DNA of 64,000 nt, from assembly GCA_039024635.1 (NCBI GenBank), contig JBCCQA010000025.1:1-64000 (forward strand). The letters run 5' to 3'. Below are positions 32,717 through 41,486 of the stretch, piece after piece; within the stretch, counting starts at the first letter, position 1, and each line of letters opens with the position of its first letter. Position numbers and translations under genes: made by a program. The notes under the pieces are model-generated. The model was not told the DNA's origin. It did not search any database and saw only the letters and a list, made by a program, of their open reading frames with translations. Source of the stretch: Kuafuiihalomonas sp039024635. Its GTDB lineage: Bacteria > Myxococcota > Kuafuiibacteriia > Kuafuiibacteriales > Kuafuiibacteriaceae.

Positions 32717-35005
32717 GTGAGCTTCGTGCCCACGGACGCCGAGGTCGAACTCGAATTCTACGAGACCTTCTTCCTCGAACGAGATCTGGAGCCCTATCCC
32801 GTTCAAGAAAAGGCGATCACCGCCATCTTCGCCGACGAAGACCTGCTGGTCACCGTGCCCACTGGAACCGGTAAGACGCTGATGGCCAAGGCCGCGATCA
32901 TGCGGGCCCTTCGCCAAGGCCGACGGGCCATCTACACCACGCCTCTTCGGGCCCTGACGGAAGAGAAGTTTCGAGAGCTCCAGGCCGACTTCGGAGAGGA
33001 TCAGGTCGGCTTCGCAACCGGGGACTACAAGGTGAACCCGGAGGCCCCCATCCAGGTTCTGGTGGCCGAGATCCTCTGGAACCGGATCTTCGGCAGCCCC
33101 GGTGTGCCGCCCGCAGACGTCGTGGTCATGGACGAAGGTCACTATTTCAACGATCCCGAGCGAGGGTACGTCTGGGAGCAGTCCATCATCGGATTGTCGC
33201 CGGAGACCCAGCTCGTCATCCTCAGCGCCACGGTTGGTGCGGCCCGTCAGTTCACTCAGTGGGTACGCACGGTCCGATCACGACCCATGTCCTTGGTGCA
33301 GAGCTTCGAGCGCAAGGTCCCGCTGCACCACGAGTTTCGAGAAGACTACCTAGTCGACACCATCAAGCGGCTCTTCGCCGACGGGGAGGTACCGGCCCTC
33401 GTCTTCTGTTTCGGCCGCAGGCTCTGCTTCGAGAAGGCCCGCCTTCTCCGAGCCTGTCCCAAGTTCATCGACAAGGATCAGCAAGCCGAAGTGAAGCGGC
33501 GAAGCGAGGGCATCCTCCTTCAAGCCGGGATGTCGGCCGAGTTCGAGAAACTTTTGCTTCACGGCATCGGCGTGCACCACGCTGGTGTCCTGCCCTCTTA
33601 TCGGCGCCTCGTCGAAGAGCTGACCGCCGACCGGCTCCTGAAGGTCGTCGTCACCACCGAGACCATCGCGGCCGGGATCAACCTGCCGGCCAAGCGCTGC
33701 GTGTTTCCGTCCTTACGGAAGTACATCAAGAGAAAGGCCCGCCTCCTCCATCCGGCCGAGTATCACCAGATGGCCGGACGGGCAGGCCGACCCCAGTTTG
33801 ATAAAGAGGGCATCGCCATCACCCTCGCCCCTGAGGAGGTGGTCCAGGACTTCCGCAAGGAGCTCCGGGATCTCAAGAAGCGAGGCCATCACTCGGTGGA
33901 CGAAGCCAAGATCAAGAAGAAGTACTACAGCCGGGCCAAGACCGAGGCTCGGGCTCGGGACGACGTGACCTGGGACCCCGAGCTCCACGCCAAGCTGGTC
34001 GAAGGTGAGCCGGCTGCGCTCCAATCAAAGACAAGGGTCACGGCCGAGCAGATCCTGGCCATCGGCCTGCCCGATCTGCGGACGGCGGCGCTGCCTGGAC
34101 AATCCATCCTTCAGCGGGAGCAGGCGGCCGAGGCGACCAAGGAAGCCGAGCGGGCCAGACTCCTGGCCGAGGCGAGGGGCGAGGCGCCACCGGAGCCGGT
34201 CGCCGGGACCGAGCCGAGTTCGACGGGTGAGGCCCAGCCGGAGGGAGGGCCGGAGGCGACCGCTGAGGCCGACGCAGCCCCGAAGGTATCGCCGGGGCTC
34301 GACATGCTTTACGTGATCGAGCGCCTTCTTCTGCCTGATGGTCAAAAAGCCGAGGCCCACAAGCAGCTCGCGATGATCACCCGCAACCTCCAGGCGCTGG
34401 GCGTCGTCGACGAGAGCGGTCGCCAGGTCGACGGAGAGGTCATTAAGGAGGTCCGAGGCATGGACGGTCTGTTCGTGTGGGCGGTGATGCGGGACCAATA
34501 CCTGGACGAGGAGCTGGTCCTCGAGATGAGTGAGTTCATGGTCGACCACGACGCGATCCAGCGTATCTTCGATCGCAAAGCGAAGGAGGCTCGACGTCAG
34601 TGGGTCTTGGAACGGCTGCGGGAACTCCGCCGAGACAACCCTCAGGTCAGCTTCGAGGACGTCGACCGGATGTACGAGGAGGAGCATCCCTATGAGCCGA
34701 GCCGCATCGAGCTCATTCACGGTGCGTTTGCGAGCAAGCTCCCCCATCCTGAACTTCACGGCGGAAAGCGCCCGAAGCGGATTTGGGCGGAGATGGAGGC
34801 CGAGGCGCTCAGTTTCGTGGACTACGTGGAGCGCCACGACCTGGGCTACGAGGAAGGGAGTCTCTTCACCTACTTGGCCCGGGTGATGCGAGCGGCCAAG
34901 ATGCTGGGTGAGGTCACCAAGGTGGAGCTCTTCGAAGCGCTGGAGACTCGAATTCGACACCGCCTGGCTGCGGTCGATGAGCGCGTCATGGAGGGGCTCT
35001 GGTAG
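32717..35005 (+). CDS. SKI2-like DEAD/DEAH-box helicase
   Basis: The 762-residue protein starts at GTG 32717. Motifs in order: Q-like QEKAI, Walker A VPTGTGKT (residues 47-54), TTPLRALTEEK (Ia), VVMDEGHYFND (II, DEGH), LSATVG (III), GVHHAGVLP and TTETIAAGINLPA (IV-V), and YHQMAGRAGRPQFD (VI). This is the Ski2/Mtr4/Hel308 superfamily signature, so a 3'-5' RNA or DNA helicase is expected. A Glu/Pro/Ala-rich linker at about 465-520 separates the core from a C-terminal domain (about 525-762) unlike the arch or ratchet domains I know. The stop and the next gene's start share one base (TAGTG), and sirtuin, proB and proA follow in one operon. Confidence 0.88.
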   Translation: MSFVPTDAEVELEFYETFFLERDLEPYPVQEKAITAIFADEDLLVTVPTGTGKTLMAKAAIMRALRQGRRAIYTTPLRALTEEKFRELQADFGEDQVGFATGDYKVNPEAPIQVLVAEILWNRIFGSPGVPPADVVVMDEGHYFNDPERGYVWEQSIIGLSPETQLVILSATVGAARQFTQWVRTVRSRPMSLVQSFERKVPLHHEFREDYLVDTIKRLFADGEVPALVFCFGRRLCFEKARLLRACPKFIDKDQQAEVKRRSEGILLQAGMSAEFEKLLLHGIGVHHAGVLPSYRRLVEELTADRLLKVVVTTETIAAGINLPAKRCVFPSLRKYIKRKARLLHPAEYHQMAGRAGRPQFDKEGIAITLAPEEVVQDFRKELRDLKKRGHHSVDEAKIKKKYYSRAKTEARARDDVTWDPELHAKLVEGEPAALQSKTRVTAEQILAIGLPDLRTAALPGQSILQREQAAEATKEAERARLLAEARGEAPPEPVAGTEPSSTGEAQPEGGPEATAEADAAPKVSPGLDMLYVIERLLLPDGQKAEAHKQLAMITRNLQALGVVDESGRQVDGEVIKEVRGMDGLFVWAVMRDQYLDEELVLEMSEFMVDHDAIQRIFDRKAKEARRQWVLERLRELRRDNPQVSFEDVDRMYEEEHPYEPSRIELIHGAFASKLPHPELHGGKRPKRIWAEMEAEALSFVDYVERHDLGYEEGSLFTYLARVMRAAKMLGEVTKVELFEALETRIRHRLAAVDERVMEGLW

Positions 35006-35751
35006 TGGGCATGGGGTCCGAGCTGCAGGAGCTGCGGGCGCTGATCCAGAGTCGTCGGCCGCTCACAGTGCTGACCGGGGCCGGCATCTCGGCCGAGAGT
35101 GGCGTGCCGACCTTTCGGGACGGGAACGGGCTCTGGCGCAACCACGACCCGATGGAGATCGCGACCCCCGAGGCCTTCAATCGGGATCCGAAGCTGTCCT
35201 GGGAGTTTTATCAGGAGCGGCGCGCGAAGCTGGTAGAGGTGGCCCCTAACCTGGGGCATCATGCGGTGGCCGCGTTTCAAGCGCGTCGACCCGAGACGGC
35301 GCTCATCACCCAGAACGTCGATGCGCTTCACCGAGAGGCCGGAAGCGATCGACTGATCGAGATGCACGGCTGCATCTGGAACGTTCGCTGCACCGAGTGT
35401 CGTTTCGAAGAAGAGAATCGTCACGTCGACCTGCACCTCCCTCCGCGTTGCCCTGACTGCGGGGCGCTCTTGCGTCCGGACATCATGTGGTTCGGCGAGC
35501 ACTACCAAGAGTCCATGATGGACGAGATCGAGCAGCTCCTGGGCCGGGGGGGGATCATGCTCGTGGTCGGAACCTCGGGGCACGTCCATCCTGCCGCCGC
35601 CTTTGCTGGCTATGCTCGGCAGCAGGGCGCGTTCTGCATCGAGATCAATCCGAACGGCACTCTGAACGAGTCCGACATGGACGTGGTGGTGCGGGCGCCG
35701 GCGGGCGAAGTGCTGCCGCTTCTCCTGGAGACCAAGGACCTCGAGCCATGA
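35005..35751 (+). CDS. NAD-dependent protein deacylase (sirtuin, SIR2/CobB family)
   Basis: The 248-residue protein shows the sirtuin Rossmann motif TGAGISAESGVPTFRDG (residues 24-40), the NAD-binding TQNVDALH, the catalytic His 121 in EMHG, and four zinc cysteines (129, 132, 149, 152) in CTEC and CPDC. VVGTSGHVHPAAAFAGYA and EINPNGT complete the family pattern. The enzyme removes acyl groups from lysines using NAD+; whether it prefers acetyl, succinyl or another group cannot be read here. Its GTG start overlaps the helicase stop by one base and its stop overlaps the proB start (ATGA), so it sits inside a coupled operon with proline biosynthesis. An ATG two codons later is an alternative start. 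Confidence 0.92.
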   Translation: MGMGSELQELRALIQSRRPLTVLTGAGISAESGVPTFRDGNGLWRNHDPMEIATPEAFNRDPKLSWEFYQERRAKLVEVAPNLGHHAVAAFQARRPETALITQNVDALHREAGSDRLIEMHGCIWNVRCTECRFEEENRHVDLHLPPRCPDCGALLRPDIMWFGEHYQESMMDEIEQLLGRGGIMLVVGTSGHVHPAAAFAGYARQQGAFCIEINPNGTLNESDMDVVVRAPAGEVLPLLLETKDLEP

Positions 35752-36590
35752 ACGAACGAGCCCTGCTGCAGCGAGCCCAGCGGGTCGTGGTCAAGGTCGG
35801 GACTCGAGTCCTCACTCGACCGCCGGGCGGTCTGGTCCTCAGTCGACTGTACGAAATCGTCGAGCAGCTGGCCGAGCTTCATCGAGACGGGCGGGAGGTG
35901 CTGCTCGTCAGTTCGGGGGCCGTGGGCCTGGGTCGAGAGAGCCTGGGCTTGGACGATGAGCCCATGGATCTGGGCTTGCGGCAGGCCTGCGCCGCCGTGG
36001 GGCAGAGCCGCCTCATGGAGCTGTACCAGCATGGATTTGCTCGACTGGGGATCCGCGTGGCGCAGCTCCTCTTGACCCGACAAGACTTCGAGCGTCCGGA
36101 AGAGATCCACAACGTCGAGGGCGTTCTCCGTCAGCTCCTGGAGCGCCGGGTCCTTCCCATCGTCAACGAGAACGACGTCGTGGCCACCGAGGAGCTGGCT
36201 CTTCGCGAGACTGTCGATGGTCAGCGAACCTTCGGCGACAACGACCAGCTTTCCGCCCTCGTCGCGACGCGACTCTACTGCCATCTGTTGGTGCTCTGCA
36301 CCGACGTGGACGGCGTTTTCGACGCCGACCCCCGAGCCGCCCCCGAGGCGGAACTGATCGGAACCATGTCGGCCGAGCGCACGGGAGATGGGGCGGGTGC
36401 GCCTCAGCTCGGAGGCCCCACCCCCAGCGGTCGAGGCGGGATGCGCTCCAAGGTCGAGGCGGCTCGGCTCGTGGCCCGGGCGGGGTGCCATGGCCTCATC
36501 GTGAACGGACGCGAGCCAGGACGAATCGTCGAGGGGGCTCGGGGAGGCAGGGTCGGAACCTGGTTTCCGGCTGAGGGTCGCCATGAGTGA
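35748..36590 (+). CDS. proB: Glutamate 5-kinase, short form without PUA domain
   Basis: The 280-residue product begins RVVVKVGTRVL (Lys 16) and continues with LVSSGAVGLGRESLG, VAQLLLTRQDF, PIVNENDVVAT, FGDNDQLSALVA and TDVDGVFDADPR, all hallmarks of ProB's amino-acid-kinase fold. GGMRSKVEAARLVARAGC near the end is the ATP/proline-sensing region. The enzyme phosphorylates glutamate at the gamma carboxyl, the first step of proline synthesis. E. coli ProB (367 residues) carries a C-terminal PUA domain that is absent here, as in many short ProB proteins. It overlaps the sirtuin by 4 bases and proA by 8 bases, so tight coupling is expected. Confidence 0.95.
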   Translation: MNERALLQRAQRVVVKVGTRVLTRPPGGLVLSRLYEIVEQLAELHRDGREVLLVSSGAVGLGRESLGLDDEPMDLGLRQACAAVGQSRLMELYQHGFARLGIRVAQLLLTRQDFERPEEIHNVEGVLRQLLERRVLPIVNENDVVATEELALRETVDGQRTFGDNDQLSALVATRLYCHLLVLCTDVDGVFDADPRAAPEAELIGTMSAERTGDGAGAPQLGGPTPSGRGGMRSKVEAARLVARAGCHGLIVNGREPGRIVEGARGGRVGTWFPAEGRHE

Positions 36591-37866
36591 GATCCGTCTT
36601 CACGGCGCCCGAGCAGCTCAAAGAGCTCTGGCTTCGGCTTCAGCCGAGCGCCGAAGCGAAGCCCTGCGTGCGCTGTCCCATCGCCTGGCCGAGGCCGCGC
36701 AAGCCATCGAGGCGGCCCAGGCCGCCGACCTCGCCCAAGCCCAGGCCGAGGCCCTGGCCCCCGCGCTGCTCCAGCGCCTCGCTCTTCCGGCCTCGAAGAG
36801 ACAGGTCCTGCAGCAGGGCATCCGTGATCTGATCGGGGCCCGAGATCCGGTGGGCCGGGTCCTGCGTCGCACCGAGCTGGCCTCCGGCCTCGTCCTTACG
36901 CAGGTCAGCCATCCCATCGGCGTTGTCCTCGTCATTTTCGAGAGCCGACCCGACGCTGCCGTTCAGATCGGATCTCTGGCCATCCGAAGCGGCAATGCCG
37001 TCGTCCTCAAAGGAGGCCGAGAGGCTCGACGAAGCGTCGGACTGCTCGTCGACTTGATGCGCCAGTCCCTGGTCTCCGTCGGCCTGGATCCCGACGCCAT
37101 CCAGAGCATCGAGGGCCGGGCCGAGGTCGCTGAGCTTCTCACCCAAGACCGGCTCATCGACCTCGTGATCCCTCGGGGTTCGTCCCAGCTGGTTCGGAGC
37201 ATCCAGAACCAGACTCGGATCCCGGTGCTCGGTCACGCCGATGGCGTCTGCCACGTGTACCTCGACGCTGCCGCCGAGCCTGCCATGGCCGAGCGTATCG
37301 TGCTCGACGCCAAGTGCGATGCGCCCTCAGCCTGCAATGCCGTCGAGACCTTGCTCGTGCATCGAGCGTTCGTGCCGCGGTTCAGACCTCTCCTCGAGGC
37401 CCTGGATCGGGCCGGAGTTCGCCTGTTCGGCGACGAGGAGATCGTTGGCCTCGCTTTGAAGGTCGAGCCAGCCGACGAGTCGGCCTGGGGGACGGAGTAC
37501 GGCGCCCTCGCGCTCTCGATCCGGGTGGTCTCTTCGATGGAGGAGGCCATCGAACACATCCATCGCCATGGGAGCTCCCACACCGACGCCATCGTCACCG
37601 AGGATGTCGATGTGGCAGAGCTCTTCTTGAGCCAAGTGGACTCGGCCTCGGTCTTCCACAACGCCAGCCCGCGCTTTGCCGACGGTCAGCGCTACGGTCT
37701 GGGGGCCGAGCTGGGCATCAGCACCGGCCGGGTCCATGCCCGGGGCCCGGTGGGCATCGAGGGACTCCTCACCACCAAGTGGCTCCTGCGGGGCCAAGGC
37801 CAGGGTGCATCCGAGTTCGGGCCCGGTAAGAAACACTACACCCACCGCGTGCTCGACCCAGATTGA
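36583..37866 (+). CDS. proA: Gamma-glutamyl phosphate reductase
   Basis: The 427-residue protein has the aldehyde-dehydrogenase fold of ProA: PIGVVLVIFESRPD near residue 111, GNAVVLKGGREARRS, LVIPRGSSQLVR, and the catalytic Cys 251 in PSACNAVETLL. The C-terminal FHNASPRFADGQRYGLGAELGIST and RGPVGIEGLLT are diagnostic. It reduces gamma-glutamyl phosphate with NADPH to glutamate semialdehyde, the second step of proline synthesis. Start ATG 36583 overlaps the proB stop. ProC, the last enzyme, is encoded at 40.7 kb on the other strand, so the full pathway is in this window but not in one operon. Confidence 0.96.
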   Translation: MSEIRLHGARAAQRALASASAERRSEALRALSHRLAEAAQAIEAAQAADLAQAQAEALAPALLQRLALPASKRQVLQQGIRDLIGARDPVGRVLRRTELASGLVLTQVSHPIGVVLVIFESRPDAAVQIGSLAIRSGNAVVLKGGREARRSVGLLVDLMRQSLVSVGLDPDAIQSIEGRAEVAELLTQDRLIDLVIPRGSSQLVRSIQNQTRIPVLGHADGVCHVYLDAAAEPAMAERIVLDAKCDAPSACNAVETLLVHRAFVPRFRPLLEALDRAGVRLFGDEEIVGLALKVEPADESAWGTEYGALALSIRVVSSMEEAIEHIHRHGSSHTDAIVTEDVDVAELFLSQVDSASVFHNASPRFADGQRYGLGAELGISTGRVHARGPVGIEGLLTTKWLLRGQGQGASEFGPGKKHYTHRVLDPD

Positions 37867-38130
37867 CCGGGTCAGCCCTGGAATTCCGGCGGCCCCGAAC
37901 GACCTTCTTGGCGATATCAGGCCAGGATCGTGCGGGGGTCCAGGCGGAGCTCGGAGAGATTCTCCACCGGAGAGCGGCCCGGCTGGAGGCCAGCCTGGGA
38001 GATCCTCAGGAGCTGGGCGAACGGGCGGAAGCCGTTCAGTCCCTGCATGAGCGCGGCGGTAGAGGCCGTGGACGAGACCAGGGCTCGACTGGTGGAGGCC
38101 CGCGACCTGACCCAGGCCTTGATCAGGTGA
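37867..38130 (+). pseudogene. Possible short frameshifted helical protein downstream of proA
   Basis: Directly after proA, one frame reads QAELGEILHRRAARLEASLG and GERAEAVQSLHER, then loses sense. The neighbouring frame (one base shifted) continues with AAVEAVDETRARLVEARDLTQ and then a stop at 38128-38130. Joined, they would give a charged, helical protein of roughly 80-90 residues with heptad-like spacing. A TTG overlapping the proA stop could start it. I know no family match. It could equally be chance. The rest of the gap, 38131-38245, shows nothing. Confidence 0.25.
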
Positions 38131-38245
38131 AGCTAGGCACTCTGTCCAACTCCGTGCGTCTCGAGCAAGGCCTCACTCAGGCGCAAGACCTGACGGAGGC
38201 ATGGTGGCCTGGGTCGAAGCCGGGCTCCCCAGGGATGGTTGAGCA

Positions 38246-40504
38246 TCAGTTGCCGCCGCTGGTGCCGATGAGCTCGACCACGGCCTTGTACTTGTCCTCG
38301 AACAGCGTCTGCACACGCTCCTCGTTTACGTTGGCGACGATGATCTGACCGACCTCTTCCTGTACTTCGCCGTAAATCCCGAGCTTCTTCATGCCCAGTG
38401 TTTGATGATGATTGTCCGCGGTCGGGGTGAGGTAGTGGACCGAGTTCGCCTTGTAGCGATGAATCAGGAATAGGTGCATCAGCGTCATGAGGCGCTTTTG
38501 CCGCAGCTTGGTGTCGAAGGTGTTCTGGTCGCGGACCGAGATGATGGCGTTGCCCCTTCGATCTCGGATGCTGCCGAACACGATGTTGGCCACCTTTTCG
38601 GTTCGGCGCATCAGCGCCAGCTCGAGCACTTCGTAGCCGCTGTAGGGTCGGAGTTGAACGTCGAAACCTTCGCTGATGTCGTGACGACGGCACCAGTGGC
38701 CCAGCCACTCGGCGAGCACCGTCTTCGGAACCTCGGTCTGGATGAGGTGCTGGAACTGGGTCGAGCCCTTGCCCATGGCTTTGGTGCTCGCGGTCCGGCC
38801 CGAAGCGGCCATCAAAGCCGCGTCCAGTCGTGGCCCGCCGACGTGGGTCTGCGGCGTACGGTAGGGCGACTCGACCAGGCGCAGCTTCCGCTGGAGCTTG
38901 GCCAAAGCCAGCATGCCCTCTTGCCGCAGGGCGGTGGCGAACTCTTCGCCGGCCAGACCGTCGGCCTGGTGGCCGCCGTAGGTGATGAAGTTGAACACGA
39001 AGCCCAGCTTGCCGAGCTCGGCCGGGAACTGCTTCATCTCCTCTTCGCTCATGCCGGTCGTGTCCCAGTTGAAGGAAGGCGACAGGTTGTAGGCGAGCAT
39101 CTTGTCCGGATAGACGGCGTGGATGGCGTCGGCGAACTCCTTCGCGTCCTTCAGGTCCGCGGTCTTGGTCTCCATCCACAGGATGTCGGCGAAGGGCGCT
39201 ACGGCGAGGGACTTGGCGATGGCGTAAGGGATACCGCTTCTGACCTGATAGTAGCCCTCGGTCGTCTTGGCCGGGGCGGGATCCCAGTGGACGTCGAGCC
39301 CCATGGACTTTGCCCGCTCTTGAACGTCGAAGTGAGAGGCGGTCCGTGCGAAGCGCTCGAACTCGTCGACGCTCATCGAGAAGCTGGTGCCCTCGCTCTC
39401 TTGGAAGCGCATCGCGGCGGCGACGGCTTCGCCCAGGGTCTTCAGGCCTGCTGCGGCCTGCCAAGCGTCGAGCACCCGATCCGTGGCTGCGCTGACGAGC
39501 TTGGCGCTGCTGCCGCCCCCCTCTTGGACGTGCTGCTTGGCCATGTCGTCGACTTCGCGATCGATGCCGACGCTCTCCATCCATCCTCTGGCCTTGGCCA
39601 TTTCGGTATCGGACAGCGTGTAGAGCAGGTGGCCTCGCACCTCCTCGGCGCCCTTGGAGGCCAGTCGCTGAAGAGTAGCGACGTAGATCGCCTTGTAGCT
39701 CGGGATGCCGGGCGTTGTCGTTCCGAGGATGAAGGGATGGTCTCGCTCGTCGGTTCGGCTCTCGACGTAGGTCGCGGCCTCGGCGTCGGTGCGGGCCACG
39801 ATGAGCCCGGGTACGCCCATGATGTCGAGCTGTAGGCGCGCTGCGTTCAGTCGTCGGATCTGTTCGTCGACCGGGACCAAGACCTTACCACCTTGGTGAC
39901 CACACTTCTTCACCCCCGGCTTCTGGTCTTCGATGTGGTAGCCCGGAACGCCGATCTCGACGAAACGACGCACCAGGTTGCGGACGTGGGCGTCGCCGCC
40001 GTGGCCGGTGTCGGCGTCGGCGATGATGAATGGCCGATAGTCGATTTCAGGCGTGGCGTCTCGCTCGCTTTCGCTCATGCGGGCTCGATGGAAAGACTGG
40101 TTGCGGTCGGCGGCGAGGAGTGCCCGAACGATGGGGGCCGCCTCGTCCGGGACCTGGCTCAGCGGGTAGCTCGCGAGGTCGGCGCCGGGGTCCTCGGTGA
40201 TTGAACCCTTGGCCGACGTCGCCCAGCCGCCGAGATAGATGCCTTCGATCCCGAGCCGTCGCATGCTGACCGCCTGGCCGGGAGAGTAGGGCCCGAAGGT
40301 CGTGATGGACTTGTTGGACGCGAAGAGCTCTCGCAGTCGTGCATGGAATTGCTCCGCCGCCTCCCGCGCGACGGTGTAGTCCACCTGGATGGCGCCCTGC
40401 AGCTCGGCGACGTCCCGAGCGCTATAGAGTCTCGTAATCTCCTTGAAGCGGGGCGTATCGGTGAATTCGTGGACTCTACGAAGTCGCTCTTCGAACGTGC
40501 GCAT
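38246..40504 (-). CDS. aceA: Isocitrate lyase, long AceA2-type
   Basis: The 752-residue protein carries the isocitrate lyase signature KKCGHQGGKVLVP with catalytic Cys 201, preceded by IADADTGHGG and GYHIEDQKPG. Further conserved parts are VARTDAEAATYVESRTDERD, WMETKTADLKDAKEFADAIH and LSPSFNWD. Most bacterial AceA proteins have about 430 residues; this length matches the rarer AceA2 type of Mycobacterium tuberculosis (about 766), with an inserted helical segment and an extra C-terminal domain. The enzyme splits isocitrate into succinate and glyoxylate in the glyoxylate shunt and, in AceA2, also methylisocitrate. No malate synthase is in the window. It fits a genome that carries fatty-acid beta-oxidation genes. 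Confidence 0.92.
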   Translation of the reverse strand: MRTFEERLRRVHEFTDTPRFKEITRLYSARDVAELQGAIQVDYTVAREAAEQFHARLRELFASNKSITTFGPYSPGQAVSMRRLGIEGIYLGGWATSAKGSITEDPGADLASYPLSQVPDEAAPIVRALLAADRNQSFHRARMSESERDATPEIDYRPFIIADADTGHGGDAHVRNLVRRFVEIGVPGYHIEDQKPGVKKCGHQGGKVLVPVDEQIRRLNAARLQLDIMGVPGLIVARTDAEAATYVESRTDERDHPFILGTTTPGIPSYKAIYVATLQRLASKGAEEVRGHLLYTLSDTEMAKARGWMESVGIDREVDDMAKQHVQEGGGSSAKLVSAATDRVLDAWQAAAGLKTLGEAVAAAMRFQESEGTSFSMSVDEFERFARTASHFDVQERAKSMGLDVHWDPAPAKTTEGYYQVRSGIPYAIAKSLAVAPFADILWMETKTADLKDAKEFADAIHAVYPDKMLAYNLSPSFNWDTTGMSEEEMKQFPAELGKLGFVFNFITYGGHQADGLAGEEFATALRQEGMLALAKLQRKLRLVESPYRTPQTHVGGPRLDAALMAASGRTASTKAMGKGSTQFQHLIQTEVPKTVLAEWLGHWCRRHDISEGFDVQLRPYSGYEVLELALMRRTEKVANIVFGSIRDRRGNAIISVRDQNTFDTKLRQKRLMTLMHLFLIHRYKANSVHYLTPTADNHHQTLGMKKLGIYGEVQEEVGQIIVANVNEERVQTLFEDKYKAVVELIGTSGGN

Positions 40505-40670
40505 GCTGCCGCCACCCTGCGTGAAATCTCCTTCCGAAGTCGAGCCACGCAGGCGGGGATGACGAGCGGTACGGGCGGATGCTCCGGCGAAGAACGTCGA
40601 AGACGACCATCGTTACCAAACTAGGATGCAGAAGATCGGGCAGGGACCCTGGGACAAGAATGCATGTTCT

Positions 40671-41486
40671 TCAGTCGCCTCCGAGCTCCTTGGCGCGTCG
40701 AGACGCCGCTTCCACCGCGTCCATGATCGTCGTACGCAGTCCGCCGCCTTCGAGAACGTGCAGACCCGCGATGGCCGTTCCACCCGGCGAAGTGACCTGA
40801 TCCTTCAGTCGCCCCGGATGCTCCTGGGTTTTCTGGAGCATTTGGGCGGCGCCGAGGAGCGTCTGGGTGGCGAGGTCCTGAGCGACCTCCCGTGACAAGC
40901 CGACTTTTACCCCGGCGTCGGCAAAGGCCTCAATGATCAAAAAGACGTAGGCGGGGCCGCTTCCCGAGAGACCGGTGACGGCATCGAGGTGTTCTTCGTC
41001 GACCCTTACGCTTCGGCCGACAGCGTCGAACATTTCGGCTGCGAGGTCGAGGTCCGCGTCCGAAGCGTGCCGGCCTTTGGCGAGCGCGGTGGCGGCCGCG
41101 CCGACTTTGGCGGGGGTGTTGGGCATAGCCCGCACGACCCGCACGGCGCCTTCGACCCACTCCTCTAAGCGATCGGTGCCGAGGCCCGCCGCCACCGAGA
41201 CCAACAGCTTTCCGTCCCAGGCCTTGGCGCTCTCGGTGAGCACCCGTTGGGCGATCTGAGGCTTTACGCCCAACAGCACGACGTCAGCCGCCGCTATGGC
41301 GCTCGCGTTGTCCGGTGCCCAGCCTACACCGAGCTCCGAAGCCAGTGCCTCAGCGCGCTCGGGGCGTCGGCAGGTCAGCGTGACCCGGTCGGGGGCGATG
41401 GCCCCTCGATGCAGGAGGCCGCGGAGGATGGCGGTCCCCATGTTGCCAGCGCCGACGAGGGCGAGGCGAGATTCGGCCAGTTTCAC
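40671..41486 (-). CDS. proC: Pyrroline-5-carboxylate reductase
   Basis: I take GTG 41486 as start, giving 271 residues: MKLAESRLALVGAGNMGTAIL, with the NADP-binding GAGNMG near residue 12. Longer frames would lie within the upstream gene. Conserved ProC parts include VVLLGVKPQ, RVVRAMPNTPAKVGAAATAL, AVTGLSGSGPAYVFLIIEAFADAGV and LKDQVTSPGGTAIAGLHVLE. It reduces pyrroline-5-carboxylate to proline, the last step of the pathway begun by proB and proA 4 kb away. Its start overlaps the stop of the rRNA methyltransferase gene (GTGA at 41483-41486), so the two are translationally coupled; the pairing is not a pathway link. Confidence 0.94.
   Translation of the reverse strand: MKLAESRLALVGAGNMGTAILRGLLHRGAIAPDRVTLTCRRPERAEALASELGVGWAPDNASAIAAADVVLLGVKPQIAQRVLTESAKAWDGKLLVSVAAGLGTDRLEEWVEGAVRVVRAMPNTPAKVGAAATALAKGRHASDADLDLAAEMFDAVGRSVRVDEEHLDAVTGLSGSGPAYVFLIIEAFADAGVKVGLSREVAQDLATQTLLGAAQMLQKTQEHPGRLKDQVTSPGGTAIAGLHVLEGGGLRTTIMDAVEAASRRAKELGGD

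Noticed and set aside
38474..39835. Plus-strand frame of about 450 codons opposite isocitrate lyase
   Set aside because: The isocitrate lyase on the other strand is unambiguous; the plus frame is a GC-driven shadow.
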